From JAGXQV01 sp964527565 (GTDB lineage Bacteria > Pseudomonadota > Gammaproteobacteria > Burkholderiales > Sulfuricellaceae), in NCBI GenBank assembly GCA_964527565.1, contig CAZGOY010000006.1, positions 1 to 64,000 on the forward strand: a DNA stretch of 64,000 nt, in the 5' to 3' direction. Numbering within the stretch: position 1 is the first letter of the stretch; each line of letters starts with the position of its first letter. Positions 39,601 to 48,804 of this stretch are shown here, piece by piece. The notes under the pieces are model-generated. The model did no database searches. It worked only from the letters and a program-made list of their open reading frames with translations, and was not told where the DNA came from. Both the position numbers and the translations under genes were made by a program.

Positions 39601-40329
39601 TCAATCTTCTTCGTCGAACTTCCGGCGCGGCGGGTTGCCGTCGTGCACCAGGCTGTGGCGGCGTTGCAGCCAGGCATCACGCATGAAGACGTAGGGGTCG
39701 AGGGCCGCTTCGTCGAGCACTTTTTCAGCAGACAGCAGGCGTGCGCGGCCATCGATGAACTTGACCGCAGTGCTGACGTTGCGCTCATCGACGGGGTGGT
39801 GTTGCGTTAACGGGTCAACTTGTGCATCCACTATCCGCCCGGTGGTGTCGCGCAGTGTGCTGGGGCCGAGGAAGGGCAGCACCAGATAGGGGCCATTGCC
39901 CACCCCCCAGTAGCCTAAAGTCTGGCCGAAATCCTCGTTGCGTTTTTCCATCCCCAGTTTGCTCGCTACGTCAAACAAACCCGCGATCCCCAGCGTGCTG
40001 TTCCACACTACGCGGTTGAGATCGGTGACGGCGTGCTCCAGCTTGAATTGCAGCACATCGTTGAACAGCACCACCACGTCGTCGATATTGGAAAAGAAAT
40101 TGGCGACGCCAGTGCGAACCGGCTGCGGCAAAGTGTCGCGATAGCCGCGCGCTACCGGCTTGAGAACAGCGTCATCCACTTTTTCATTGAACTGGTAGAT
40201 GGTGCGGTTCATCGGCTCCAGCGGGTCGCGCGCATCGCGCCGTTCGCCATTGCTGGCGCAGCCGCCGAGCAGAAACAAGCCGCTGAGCAGCAAGGCGGAA
40301 TATTTGCGGGAAGGTTTTGATCGGCTCAT
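39601..40329 (-). CDS. mlaA: MlaA (VacJ) phospholipid-asymmetry lipoprotein
   Basis: 242 residues. A lipoprotein signal with lipobox LLGGC near residue 24, then DPLEPMNRTIYQFNEKVD, PVRTGVANFFSNI and GYWGVGNGPYLVLPFLGPS, all MlaA signatures. MlaA sits in the outer membrane and removes misplaced phospholipids from the outer leaflet for return by MlaC and MlaFEDB, which are not encoded in the window. The tail (about 215-242) is charged and variable. Convergent with the VapC-type gene, 12 bases apart. Confidence 0.95.
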   Translation of the reverse strand: MSRSKPSRKYSALLLSGLFLLGGCASNGERRDARDPLEPMNRTIYQFNEKVDDAVLKPVARGYRDTLPQPVRTGVANFFSNIDDVVVLFNDVLQFKLEHAVTDLNRVVWNSTLGIAGLFDVASKLGMEKRNEDFGQTLGYWGVGNGPYLVLPFLGPSTLRDTTGRIVDAQVDPLTQHHPVDERNVSTAVKFIDGRARLLSAEKVLDEAALDPYVFMRDAWLQRRHSLVHDGNPPRRKFDEED

Positions 40330-40394
40330 GAGAATACCCGTCTAATTTTGTTGGATTAAGTATATCAGGGTTTTCTGATTTTAAAACGGCTCCC

Positions 40395-40452
40395 GTAGGA
40401 GTGACCTCCCGGTCGCGAATTTTATCTGTCGCGACCGGGAGGTCGCTCCTAC
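40395..40452. repeat. REP-like hairpin 1
   Basis: GTAGGAGTGACCTCCCGGTC (40395-40414) plus GCGA pairs with the arm TCGCGACCGGGAGGTCGCTC (40429-40448) plus CTAC, 23 of 24 positions, with a 10-base loop. The GTAGGAG-GACC core is the type seen in REP families mobilised by RAYT transposases. It lies between valS and mlaA and may also act as a terminator or mRNA stabiliser. Confidence 0.7.
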
Positions 40453-40459
40453 AAGTTTC

Positions 40460-43198
40460 TCAGACAAGTTTTGCCAACTGCACCTTGAGCTTCGCCAGGG
40501 TGTCGGCGAAATTCGCCAGCCGTTCCTTTTCCTGCGCCACCACTGCTGCCGGGGCGCGCGCCACGAAGCTGTCGTTACCGAGCTTGGCTTCGGCCTTGGC
40601 GATTTCGCCTTCGAGGCGGGCGATTTCCTTGGCCAGGCGCGCTTTTTCCGCGTCCTTGTCGATCTCGATCTTCAGCATCAGGCGCACATCGCCGATTACC
40701 GCCACCGGGGCGTCGGCCTGCGGCAACTCGCCTTCGACCAGGGTGACCTCGGAAATCCGCGCCAGTGCCTGGATGTAGGGCACGTAGGCGGCGATGTCGC
40801 CGAGTGCCACCAGCGGCACTTTCTGCGCTGGGGACAGGTTCATCTCGCCGCGCAGGTTGCGGCAGGCATGGACGATGTCCTTGAGGATGCTGATGCGCGC
40901 GTAGGCGGCGTTGTCGATACGGGCCGCATCCGGCGCAGGGTAGGGGGCCAGCATGATCGAAGCTCCGTGTCCTGTCCCGGCGAGCGGGGAAATTTTCTGC
41001 CACAACTCCTCGGTGATGAAGGGAATCAGCGGGTGCGCCAGGCGCAGGGCGGTTTCCAGCACCCGCACCAGAGTGCTGCGCGTTGCCCGCTGCGCGGCCT
41101 CGTTGCCGTTTTGCAACTGCACCTTGGCGAGTTCCACGTACCAGTCGCAATACTCGTCCCACACGAACTCATAGATGGCGCGCGCCGCCATGTCGAAGCG
41201 GTAGTGGTCGAAACCCTCGATAACCTCTTTCTCCGCCTGTTGCAAACGGGTGACGATCCACTTGTCGGCGTCGGAATACTCGAAGGCGGCGCTGTCATCC
41301 TGCCCGCAATCCTGGCCTTCCAGATTCATCAACACGTAGCGCGTGGCGTTCCACAGCTTGTTGCAGAAGTTGCGGTAGCCTTCGCAGCGCTTGAAGTCGA
41401 ACTTGATGTCGCGCCCGTGCGAAGCCAGGCTGGCGAAGGTGAAGCGCACCGCATCGGTGCCGAAGGCGGCAATGCCGTCGGGGAAGTCCTTGCGCGTCAG
41501 TTTGGCGATGGATTCCGCCTGGGCCGGGTTCATCAGATTGCTGGTGCGTTTTTCCAGCAGGGCGTCGAGCGTGATGCCGTCGATCAGGTCGATCGGATCG
41601 ATGATGTTGCCCTTCGACTTGCTCATCTTGTGGCCGTGCTGGTCGCGCACCAGGCCGGTGACGTACACCTCGCGGAACGGCACCTTGTCGGTGAAATGCA
41701 GCGACATCATGATCATGCGCGCCACCCAGAAGAAAATGATGTCGAAGCCGGTGACCAGCACGGCGCCGGGCAGGAAGGTCTTCAGTTCCGGGGTCGGTTG
41801 CGGCCAGCCGAGGGTGGAAAACGGCCATAGCGCAGAGGAGAACCAGGTATCGAGCACATCCTCGTCCTGCGACAGCAGTTTGCCCGCTCCGGCCTGCGCC
41901 TGGGCTTCCTCCAGCGAATGGGCCACGTAGACATTGCCGTCCTCGTCGTACCATGCCGGGATGCGGTGGCCCCACCACAACTGCCGGGAAATGCACCAGT
42001 CCTGGATGTTTTCCAGCCACTGGTTGTAGACGTGGGTCCAGTTGTCCGGCACGAACTTGACTTCACCGTCAGCCACCGCCTGCAAGGCGCGCCTGGCGAT
42101 GCCATCCATGGCGACGTACCACTGGTCGGTGAGCATCGGCTCGATGACGGCGTGGGTGCGGTCGCCGCGCGGCACCATCAGCTTGTGCGCTTTGATCTCG
42201 ACCAGCAGGCCCTGGGCTTCGAGGTCGGCGACGATTCTTTTGCGCGCCTCGAAACGCTCCATGCCTTGATACTCGGCGGGCGCGAACTCGTTGATCTTGG
42301 CGTCCAGCGTGAAGATGCCGAGCGGTTCGAGATGATGGCGGTTCCCCACCTGGTAGTCGTTGAAATCGTGGGCCGGGGTGATCTTCACGCAGCCGGTGCC
42401 GAATTCCTTGTCCACATAATCATCGGCGATGATGGGGATGGTGCGCTCGGCGAGCGGCAGGCGCACGTGCTTGCCGATCAGGTGTTGGTAGCGCTCGTCT
42501 TCGGGATGGACGGCGACGGCCATGTCCCCCAGCAGGGTCTCGGGGCGGGTGGTGGCGACGATCAGCGCTTCATCGCTGCCTTCCACGGGATAGCGGATGT
42601 GCCACATGAAACCGTCTTCTTCCTCGGAAATGACTTCGAGGTCGGAAACCGCCGTTTGCAGCACCGGGTCCCAGTTGACCAGGCGCTTGCCGCGATAGAT
42701 CAGCCCTTGCTTGTGCAGGGTGACGAACACTTCGCTGACCGCTTTGGACAAGCCTTCGTCCATGGTGAAGCGCTCGCGCGACCAGTCGCAGGAGGTCCCC
42801 AGGCGGCGCATCTGGCGCGTGATGGTGGAGCCGGACTGCTCCTTCCATTCCCACACCTTCTCCAGGAATTTCTCGCGCCCCAGGTCGCGGCGCGACACGC
42901 CCTGAGCATCCAGTTGACGTTCCACCACGATCTGGGTGGCGATGCCGGCGTGGTCGGTGCCCGGCTGCCACAGGGTGTTGTCGCCCTTCATGCGGTGGTG
43001 GCGGATCAGCGCATCCATCAAGGTGTGCTGGAAGGCGTGTCCCATGTGCAGCGTGCCGGTGACATTGGGCGGCGGCAGCATGATGCAATAGGCATCCTTG
43101 CCGTCAACGGTAGCGGCCTGGAAATGACCGGCGGATTCCCACACCGGGTACCAGTGCGCCTCGATGGCGCGGGGTTCGAAGCTTTTGGCGAGTTCCAT
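40460..43198 (-). CDS. valS: Valyl-tRNA synthetase
   Basis: 912 residues, class I synthetase. HIGH-type motif in PPPNVTGTLHMGHAF and KMSKS in GHKMSKSKGN are present; the editing domain and the C-terminal coiled coil (EIARLEGEIAKAEAKL) that contacts tRNA are complete. It charges tRNA(Val) with valine. No ribosome site is apparent before the ATG. Length is normal for bacterial ValS. Confidence 0.97.
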   Translation of the reverse strand: MELAKSFEPRAIEAHWYPVWESAGHFQAATVDGKDAYCIMLPPPNVTGTLHMGHAFQHTLMDALIRHHRMKGDNTLWQPGTDHAGIATQIVVERQLDAQGVSRRDLGREKFLEKVWEWKEQSGSTITRQMRRLGTSCDWSRERFTMDEGLSKAVSEVFVTLHKQGLIYRGKRLVNWDPVLQTAVSDLEVISEEEDGFMWHIRYPVEGSDEALIVATTRPETLLGDMAVAVHPEDERYQHLIGKHVRLPLAERTIPIIADDYVDKEFGTGCVKITPAHDFNDYQVGNRHHLEPLGIFTLDAKINEFAPAEYQGMERFEARKRIVADLEAQGLLVEIKAHKLMVPRGDRTHAVIEPMLTDQWYVAMDGIARRALQAVADGEVKFVPDNWTHVYNQWLENIQDWCISRQLWWGHRIPAWYDEDGNVYVAHSLEEAQAQAGAGKLLSQDEDVLDTWFSSALWPFSTLGWPQPTPELKTFLPGAVLVTGFDIIFFWVARMIMMSLHFTDKVPFREVYVTGLVRDQHGHKMSKSKGNIIDPIDLIDGITLDALLEKRTSNLMNPAQAESIAKLTRKDFPDGIAAFGTDAVRFTFASLASHGRDIKFDFKRCEGYRNFCNKLWNATRYVLMNLEGQDCGQDDSAAFEYSDADKWIVTRLQQAEKEVIEGFDHYRFDMAARAIYEFVWDEYCDWYVELAKVQLQNGNEAAQRATRSTLVRVLETALRLAHPLIPFITEELWQKISPLAGTGHGASIMLAPYPAPDAARIDNAAYARISILKDIVHACRNLRGEMNLSPAQKVPLVALGDIAAYVPYIQALARISEVTLVEGELPQADAPVAVIGDVRLMLKIEIDKDAEKARLAKEIARLEGEIAKAEAKLGNDSFVARAPAAVVAQEKERLANFADTLAKLKVQLAKLV

Positions 43199-43377
43199 GT
43201 TGCGAAATAGAAGGCGGGCTGAAAAGCCGCTGATTATACCTGTGTTTGGGCGTGGGATTTTAGCCCCGGGATTTCATGGAGTTCGCCAAACACCAAAACG
43301 GCTTGAGATAAAACGGGGTGGTTCGTTTTCCCGATTCTGTGCTAGATTACCCGTCTTGTCAGGAGGGCGATTTCCCT

Positions 43378-44157
43378 ATGCCGCTGCCGCTCGCTCCATT
43401 CCGGCCAACCAAAGTTGGTACGCTGCTTTCACCCACACCCGCTGGGCGTGAGGACTACCTCGGTTTGCTTGAGGCGCGCAGCTTGCCCCGCTTGCAGGCC
43501 GCCATTGAGACGCTGGTACGGCGGCTCGGGTTTGACCACTTCATGTTCGGCGCCATGCCCGCGACGGAAAATGAGCCGGAATCGCCCATTGTCTTCGGAA
43601 CCTATCCCGGCGACTGGCTCGCTCGCTACCGCGAGCAACGCCTGTATCGCATCGACCCCGTCGCCAGGCATTGCCGGGCGCATGATTTTTCCATTCCGTG
43701 GACAAACCGCCTTTTCAACGCCAGCGCGGAGACGGCGGCATTTTACGAAGAGGCGCGCTCATTCGGCATATCGGCGGGAGGCGTGTGTCCGCTGCCTTAC
43801 TGCGGCATGGAAACAGCCGGCATCGGGTTTGCGCGTGATCAGGATGCGGATGCGGCGTTGCCCGATGTATTCAGGGCGCTGCAAGGAATGCTCTTGATCG
43901 GCTGTTACGCCCATGAAACGCTTGAGCGGTTTCGCCATTCCTTGTCGCTGGATGAAATTCCTCCGCTCACCGTGCGGGAGCGTGAATGCTTGCTGCATGC
44001 CGCCACCGGCTTGAGCGACATGCGGATTGCCGACAGGCTGGGCACGTCCGTGCGCACCGTGCGTTTTCATCTCGCCAACGTAAGACGCAAGCTGAATGCA
44101 AGCGGTCGCCCGCAAATGGTGGCCAGGGCCGTGCAATCCGGGCTGATTTCGATCTGA
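43378..44157 (+). CDS. LuxR-family regulator with autoinducer-binding-like domain (LuxR solo)
   Basis: 259 residues from ATG 43378, with AGGAGG eleven bases upstream; a GTG at 43318 is in frame. Residues about 30-165 resemble the autoinducer-binding domain: FDHFMFGAMP, YREQRLYRIDPVARHCRAH, IPW and FGISAGGVCPLP; residues about 195-255 are a LuxR HTH with LTVRERECLLHAATG and TVRFHLANVRRKL. No luxI-type synthase gene is found nearby, so it is an orphan receptor that may sense self-made or foreign signals. The ligand-pocket Trp and Asp pattern is only partly conserved. Confidence 0.88.
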   Translation: MPLPLAPFRPTKVGTLLSPTPAGREDYLGLLEARSLPRLQAAIETLVRRLGFDHFMFGAMPATENEPESPIVFGTYPGDWLARYREQRLYRIDPVARHCRAHDFSIPWTNRLFNASAETAAFYEEARSFGISAGGVCPLPYCGMETAGIGFARDQDADAALPDVFRALQGMLLIGCYAHETLERFRHSLSLDEIPPLTVRERECLLHAATGLSDMRIADRLGTSVRTVRFHLANVRRKLNASGRPQMVARAVQSGLISI

Positions 44158-44203
44158 CCTTTCTTCCTGATTTGATCTCCTGCCGCATGGGGCAGGCAGG
44201 GCT

Positions 44204-44686
44204 TTACTCCTTGACCAGCCAATGCCCGGATTTTCCGCCGATTTTTTCCAGCAGACGGATGTTGCGGATGACCATGCCGCGATCCACCGCCTTGCACATG
44301 TCGTAGATGGTCAGCAGGCCGACACCGGCGGCGGTGAGCGCTTCCATTTCCACCCCGGTGCGCCCCACCGTTTCGGCGGTGACGGTGCAATGGACTTCCG
44401 CGTTGGCCTCGTCCACCTCGAACTCCACCCCCACCCGCGTCAAGGCCAGCGGGTGACACAGGGGAATCAGTTCGGCGGTGCGCTTGGAAGCCTGAATGGC
44501 CGCCAGGCGCGCCACCCCCAGCACATCGCCCTTCTTGCCGCTGCCTTCGAGAATCAGGCGCAAGGTGGCGGGCTGCATGGCGATGGAACCGCCGGCGCGC
44601 GCCACGCGCCGGGTTTCCGCCTTGTCCGCCACGTCCACCATGTGCGCCTGCCCGGCGCTGTCGAAATGGGTCAATTCACTGGACAT
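44204..44686 (-). CDS. moaC: Cyclic pyranopterin monophosphate synthase
   Basis: 160 residues. LTHFDSAGQAHMVDV at the N-terminus, LIPLCHPLALTRV, TVGRTGVEMEALTA and LTIYDMCKAVDRGM are conserved MoaC motifs, including the catalytic Lys and Asp region. MoaC converts the MoaA product into cPMP in molybdenum cofactor synthesis. No other moa gene is adjacent; htpG lies upstream on the same strand beyond a REP-like repeat. Confidence 0.96.
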   Translation of the reverse strand: MSSELTHFDSAGQAHMVDVADKAETRRVARAGGSIAMQPATLRLILEGSGKKGDVLGVARLAAIQASKRTAELIPLCHPLALTRVGVEFEVDEANAEVHCTVTAETVGRTGVEMEALTAAGVGLLTIYDMCKAVDRGMVIRNIRLLEKIGGKSGHWLVKE

Positions 44687-44743
44687 GCCGGTTTGCCCTT
44701 TATCCCGAAAAACGCGTTAGCCTGAAATGTTCCTTCTTGCCGG

Positions 44744-44814
44744 GTAGGAGGGGGCTTGCCCCCGAGGTTTTCCGTAGCCCGAAGACAAAAGCTCGGGGCC
44801 AAGGCCCCTCCTAC
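44744..44814. repeat. REP-like hairpin 2
   Basis: GTAGGAGGGGGCTTGCCCCC (44744-44763) then GAG pairs with CTCGGGGCCAAGGCCCCTCC (44792-44811) then TAC; 21 of 23 positions match. The spacer is 25 bases. The arms begin with the same GTAGGAG as REP-like hairpin 1, so the two probably belong to related families. It lies between htpG and moaC. Confidence 0.65.
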
Positions 44815-44847
44815 GCCACCTAATGGACTTTTTGGATTCTTCATGGA

Positions 44848-46752
44848 TCAGCCTGCCATTTCCAGCAGAACCTGGTTGAGCTTTTTCACGAAAGTGGCCG
44901 GGTCTTCCAGCTGCCCCCCCTCCGCCAGCAGCGCCTGGTCGAAGAGGATGCGGCTCCAGTCGCTGAAGCGCTCGCCGCTTTCCGCCTTGAGACGCAGCAC
45001 CAGCGGGTGGCGCGGGTTGATTTCGAGGATCGGCTTGGCTGAAGGCGTGTTCTGTCCGGCGGCCTTGAGCAGGCGTTCCAGGTTGCCGGAAATGTCGTGC
45101 TCACCCGCCACCAGACAGGCCGGGGAATCGGTCAGGCGATGGGTGACGCGCACTTCCTTCACCGTCTCCTTCAGGCTTTCCTGGATGCGCTCGGTGAGTT
45201 CCTTGAATTCGCCGGCTTCTTTTTCCTGTTCCTGCTTTTCCGCTGCGTCTTCCAGTCCGCCCAGGTCGAGATCGCCCTTGGCGACGGATTGCAGTTTCTT
45301 GCCCTCGAATTCGTGCAGGTTGGAAGCCAGCCATTCATCGACGCGCTCATGCAAGAGGATGACTTCGATCCCCTTCTTGCGGAAGATTTCCAGATGCGGG
45401 CTGTTCTTCGCCGCCGCAAAACTGTCGGCGGTGACGTAGTAAATCTTTTCCTGGCCTTCCTTCATGCGACCGATGTAGTCGGCAAACGACACTACCTGCT
45501 CGGCGCTGTCGTTGTGCGTGCTGGCAAAGCGCAGCAGCTTGGCGATGCGTTCCTTGTTGGCATGGTCCTCGCCCACCCCTTCCTTGAGCACCTTGCCGAA
45601 TTCACCCCAGAATTTGGCGTATTTTTCCTGGTCGTTCTCGGCCAGGTCTTCCAGCAGGCCCAGCACCTTCTTCACCGAACCGGCGCGGATGGCGTCGATG
45701 TCCTTGCTGGCTTGCAGTATTTCGCGCGAAACGTTGAGCGGCAGGTCGTTGGAATCGATCACCCCGCGCACGAAACGCAGATAGCGCGGCATCAACTGTT
45801 CGGCATCGTCCATGATGAAGACGCGGCGCACGTAAAGCTTGATGCCGTGGCGCTTCTCGGGATCCCACAGATCGAACGGCGCGCGCGCCGGGATGTACAG
45901 CAACTGGGTGTATTCCTGCTTGCCCTCGACCCTGGCGTGGACGTGGGCGAGCGGCGCTTCGAAATCGTGGCCGACGTGCTTGTAAAACTCGTCGTACTGT
46001 TCCTGGGTGATCTCGCTCTTGGGGCGCGCCCACAAGGCGGATGCCTGGTTGACGGTTTCGTCCTCGTCCGTGACTTTCTGCTCGTTCTTTTCGGCGTCCC
46101 ATTCTTCCTTGTTCATCACGATGGGCAGGGTGATGTGGTCGGAATATTTGCGGATGATCGACTTGATGCGCCACGAGGACAGCATATCCTCTTCGCCCTC
46201 GCGCAGATGCAGCGTCACTTCGGTGCCGTGACCGGCCTTTTCCACGGTTTCCAGGCTGTATTCGCCCTCGCCGGCGGATTCCCAGCGCACCCCGTGCTCG
46301 GCGGTGAGACCGGCGCGGCGGGTGGTGAGCGTCACCTTGTCGGCGACGATGAAGGCCGAATAGAAGCCCACGCCGAACTGGCCGATCAGGTTGGCGTCCC
46401 TGGCCTGGTCGCCGGTCAGCGACGAGAAAAACTCGCGCGTGCCGGATTTGGCGATGGTGCCGATGTTGTCGATGACTTCCTGGCGCGACATGCCGATGCC
46501 GTTGTCGGCGATGGTCAGGGTGCGCGCTTCCTTGTCGAAGGCAATGCGGATTTTCAGTTCGGAATCCCCTTCGAACAGGGCATCGTCGGACAGCGCCTCA
46601 AAACGCAGCTTGTCGGCGGCATCGGAGGCGTTGGAAATCAACTCGCGCAGGAAGATTTCCTTGTTGCTGTAGAGGGAATGGATCATCAGCTGCAAGAGCT
46701 GGCGAACTTCGGTCTGAAAACTGAGATTTTCCTTGTGTGCTTCGATGGTCAT
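44848..46752 (-). CDS. htpG: Molecular chaperone HtpG (Hsp90)
   Basis: 634 residues with the full Hsp90 layout: ATP-binding GHKL domain (FLRELISNASDAADKLRF, ADNGIGMSRQEV, GQFGVGFYSAF), middle domain (RGVIDSNDLPLNVSREILQ) and dimerisation domain. GGAGCCCACT precedes the ATG. It folds and stabilises client proteins in the cytoplasm under stress. No sigma32-type promoter could be assigned with confidence in the 145-base divergent region. Confidence 0.97.
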   Translation of the reverse strand: MTIEAHKENLSFQTEVRQLLQLMIHSLYSNKEIFLRELISNASDAADKLRFEALSDDALFEGDSELKIRIAFDKEARTLTIADNGIGMSRQEVIDNIGTIAKSGTREFFSSLTGDQARDANLIGQFGVGFYSAFIVADKVTLTTRRAGLTAEHGVRWESAGEGEYSLETVEKAGHGTEVTLHLREGEEDMLSSWRIKSIIRKYSDHITLPIVMNKEEWDAEKNEQKVTDEDETVNQASALWARPKSEITQEQYDEFYKHVGHDFEAPLAHVHARVEGKQEYTQLLYIPARAPFDLWDPEKRHGIKLYVRRVFIMDDAEQLMPRYLRFVRGVIDSNDLPLNVSREILQASKDIDAIRAGSVKKVLGLLEDLAENDQEKYAKFWGEFGKVLKEGVGEDHANKERIAKLLRFASTHNDSAEQVVSFADYIGRMKEGQEKIYYVTADSFAAAKNSPHLEIFRKKGIEVILLHERVDEWLASNLHEFEGKKLQSVAKGDLDLGGLEDAAEKQEQEKEAGEFKELTERIQESLKETVKEVRVTHRLTDSPACLVAGEHDISGNLERLLKAAGQNTPSAKPILEINPRHPLVLRLKAESGERFSDWSRILFDQALLAEGGQLEDPATFVKKLNQVLLEMAG

Positions 46753-46854
46753 AGTGGGCTCCGCAAATCAAAATTGACGGATGCCAGATGGGGCCGTATC
46801 CGGCGAATTCAAGAGCAGCGCCACGCCCCGTGCTTATAGCTCACAAATTCTCAC

Positions 46855-46889
46855 AATCAGGGGCTTCCACCCTGATTTTCTTCTATAAT
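46855..46889 (+). promoter_or_regulatory. Hairpin overlapping the promoter of the REC-GGDEF gene
   Basis: AATCAGGG (46855-46862) and CCCTGATT (46870-46877) form a perfect 8-bp stem. A consensus -10 box TATAAT follows at 46884-46889, eight bases before the ATG at 46898. The repeat covers the -35 region, so it may be an operator. A stem followed by TTTCTTCT could also be a terminator read from the left. Confidence 0.4.
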
Positions 46890-46897
46890 CGCCCGTT

Positions 46898-47809
46898 ATG
46901 ATGAAAGACCTGCAAAGCGTACTGATTGTCGACGATGAACGGGTGAACCGGGCGCTGCTGTCCGAACTGCTCAAGGAAGAAGGCCGCCAGATAGTGCTGG
47001 CCAAGAGCGGCGCGCAGGCACTGGAGCGCCTGGAAAAGCAGCCGGATATCGACCTCATCCTGCTGGATGTGTTGATGCCGGAAATGGACGGCTACGAAGT
47101 CCTGCGCCAGATCAAGGAAAACGACCTGACCCGCAACATTCCCGTGGTGTTCATCACCGCCCTGAAATCCACCGGCGACGAGGAGCGCGGCCTCGGCATG
47201 GGGGCAGCGGATTATATCGGCAAGCCTTTCAGCCCGGTAATCGTCAGAAACCGGGTGGAAAACCTGTTGCGCTTCGTGCGTCAGCGCAAGCTTCTGGAAA
47301 CCCTTGCCGGGCGGGACGGCCTGACGGAGGTGGCCAACCGCCGCACCTTCGACGAGGCGCTCGCGCGCGAATGGCGCTGCGGCCAGAGAAACGGCGTGCC
47401 GCTCTCGCTACTGATGCTGGACATCGACCATTTCAAGCAAATCAACGACAACTACGGCCACGCGCATGGCGACCACGCCCTGAAAATGGTAGCGCGCACC
47501 CTCAGTTGGTCGCTGCGTCGCCCAACTGACTTCCTGGCGCGCTACGGCGGTGAGGAATTCGTGGTGATTTTGCCCAACACCGGCGCGCAAGGCGGCCAGG
47601 AAGTTGCCGAAGGCATGCGCGAGGCCGTGGAAGCGCTCGCCATCGAGCATGCCTATTCCACAGTTGCGCCCAATCTGACCCTGTCCGTCGGCGGTGCGAC
47701 CTGCTTGTGTGCGAACGGCTCGCCGCAGGATTTGCTCAAAACGGCGGACAGCATGCTCTACGAAGCCAAACGGCAGGGGCGCAATCGCTGCTGCTGGGCA
47801 CCTGACTGA
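46898..47809 (+). CDS. REC-GGDEF diguanylate cyclase response regulator (PleD/WspR-like)
   Basis: 303 residues: receiver with Asp57 in LLDVLMPEMDG, then GGDEF domain with DGLTEVANRRTFDEAL, DIDHFKQINDNYGH and YGGEEF near 217. It should make c-di-GMP when phosphorylated. A TATAAT -10 box precedes it closely, giving a very short leader. The receiver is nearest to those of the REC-kinases at 22956 and 33825, suggesting shared phosphodonors. Confidence 0.93.
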   Translation: MMKDLQSVLIVDDERVNRALLSELLKEEGRQIVLAKSGAQALERLEKQPDIDLILLDVLMPEMDGYEVLRQIKENDLTRNIPVVFITALKSTGDEERGLGMGAADYIGKPFSPVIVRNRVENLLRFVRQRKLLETLAGRDGLTEVANRRTFDEALAREWRCGQRNGVPLSLLMLDIDHFKQINDNYGHAHGDHALKMVARTLSWSLRRPTDFLARYGGEEFVVILPNTGAQGGQEVAEGMREAVEALAIEHAYSTVAPNLTLSVGGATCLCANGSPQDLLKTADSMLYEAKRQGRNRCCWAPD

Positions 47810-47831
47810 AACCCGGCTATTTCCCGGTTTC
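47808..47831. terminator. Possible bidirectional terminator
   Basis: GAAACC and GGTTTC pair with a partial extension of the stem across the ends of two convergent cyclase genes. The T-tract is poor on both strands, so this is tentative. Confidence 0.35.
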
Positions 47832-48800
47832 TCCATACACCACGACGCGGTTGCGCCCGTCGTGCTTGGCCTGATACAGCGCCTTGTCGGCAGCCTCCTG
47901 CAATTCGTCGGGATCGCCGACATTCTTGGGTACCTGCGAGACGACGCCCAGGCTGATGGTCACGTGGTCGGCAACGGGAGAGGCGCGGTGGGGAAGTTGC
48001 AGCGCTTCCACCCTGGCGCGCATGACTTCGGCTATCATCCATGCCCCCTGCCGGTCGGTGCAGGGAAGTATCGCGACAAATTCCTCGCCGCCGTAGCGCG
48101 CCACCAGATCACCGGGACGATGCAGGGATTCATGAAGCGTTTGCGCTATCAGCGTCAGACACGTATCACCCGCCTGATGACCGTAGGTGTCGTTGTATCG
48201 CTTGAAGTGGTCGATGTCGATCATCACCAGCGACAACAGCTTGCCGTTGCGCCGGGCACGACGGAATTCGTTTTCCAGGAATTCGTCGTAGCGGCGCCGG
48301 TTGGCAATGCCGGTGAGGCCGTCGATGTGGGAAAAAGCATGCATTTTCTGCGCCTGCTCGCGCAGGATTCTTTCGCGCTGCACCGCCGTGGTCACATCGA
48401 AAATCTGGATCAGGCAATGCGGGGCCATGCCCTCCATCACCAACGGCAGGATATGGATGGCCTGCTGCACGCGCATCGGCTGGTTGCTCGTGGGATCTTT
48501 CACAAACAGGGGGAACGGCGCCTTGTTCAACGATTGCGAAAGAATGGATGCGTAGCCGTTGCGCAGGGCGCCGCGCGACGCACCTTGCACGCGCTTGCCT
48601 TCCAGTTCCGGGAAAACCTCCGTCAGACGCTTGCCGCGCGCCGCTTCGACGGCGATGCCGGAGGTGTTTTCCACCCAGGGATTCCAGCACACCACGCACT
48701 CGTTGCGGTCGAGCACGATGACGCCGATATTGATGGCGCCCATCACTGCCGCCATCAGCTTGGCTTCGACCGGATCGCTGGTATCGCTCGACGACAACAT
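47817..48800 (-). CDS. PAS-GGDEF diguanylate cyclase
   Basis: 327 residues: PAS domain (about 20-140) beginning AVMGAINIGVIVLDRN, a linker helix, then GGDEF domain (about 160-320) with DGLTGIANRRRYDEFL, DIDHFKRYNDTYGH and YGGEEF. No membrane segment. It is followed upstream on the same strand by the CheC-like and CheY-like genes (4-base gap), so the three are probably one operon linking chemotaxis-like phosphatase functions to c-di-GMP. Confidence 0.92.
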   Translation of the reverse strand: MLSSSDTSDPVEAKLMAAVMGAINIGVIVLDRNECVVCWNPWVENTSGIAVEAARGKRLTEVFPELEGKRVQGASRGALRNGYASILSQSLNKAPFPLFVKDPTSNQPMRVQQAIHILPLVMEGMAPHCLIQIFDVTTAVQRERILREQAQKMHAFSHIDGLTGIANRRRYDEFLENEFRRARRNGKLLSLVMIDIDHFKRYNDTYGHQAGDTCLTLIAQTLHESLHRPGDLVARYGGEEFVAILPCTDRQGAWMIAEVMRARVEALQLPHRASPVADHVTISLGVVSQVPKNVGDPDELQEAADKALYQAKHDGRNRVVVYGETGK

Positions 48801-48804
48801 GATG

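Noticed and set aside
44179..44196. Terminator hairpin between the LuxR and moaC ends
   Set aside because: CCTGCC and GGCAGG form only a 6-bp stem with no T-tract.
45097..46839. A 580-codon plus-strand frame across htpG
   Set aside because: Antisense of htpG; composition and lack of motifs show it is not a gene.
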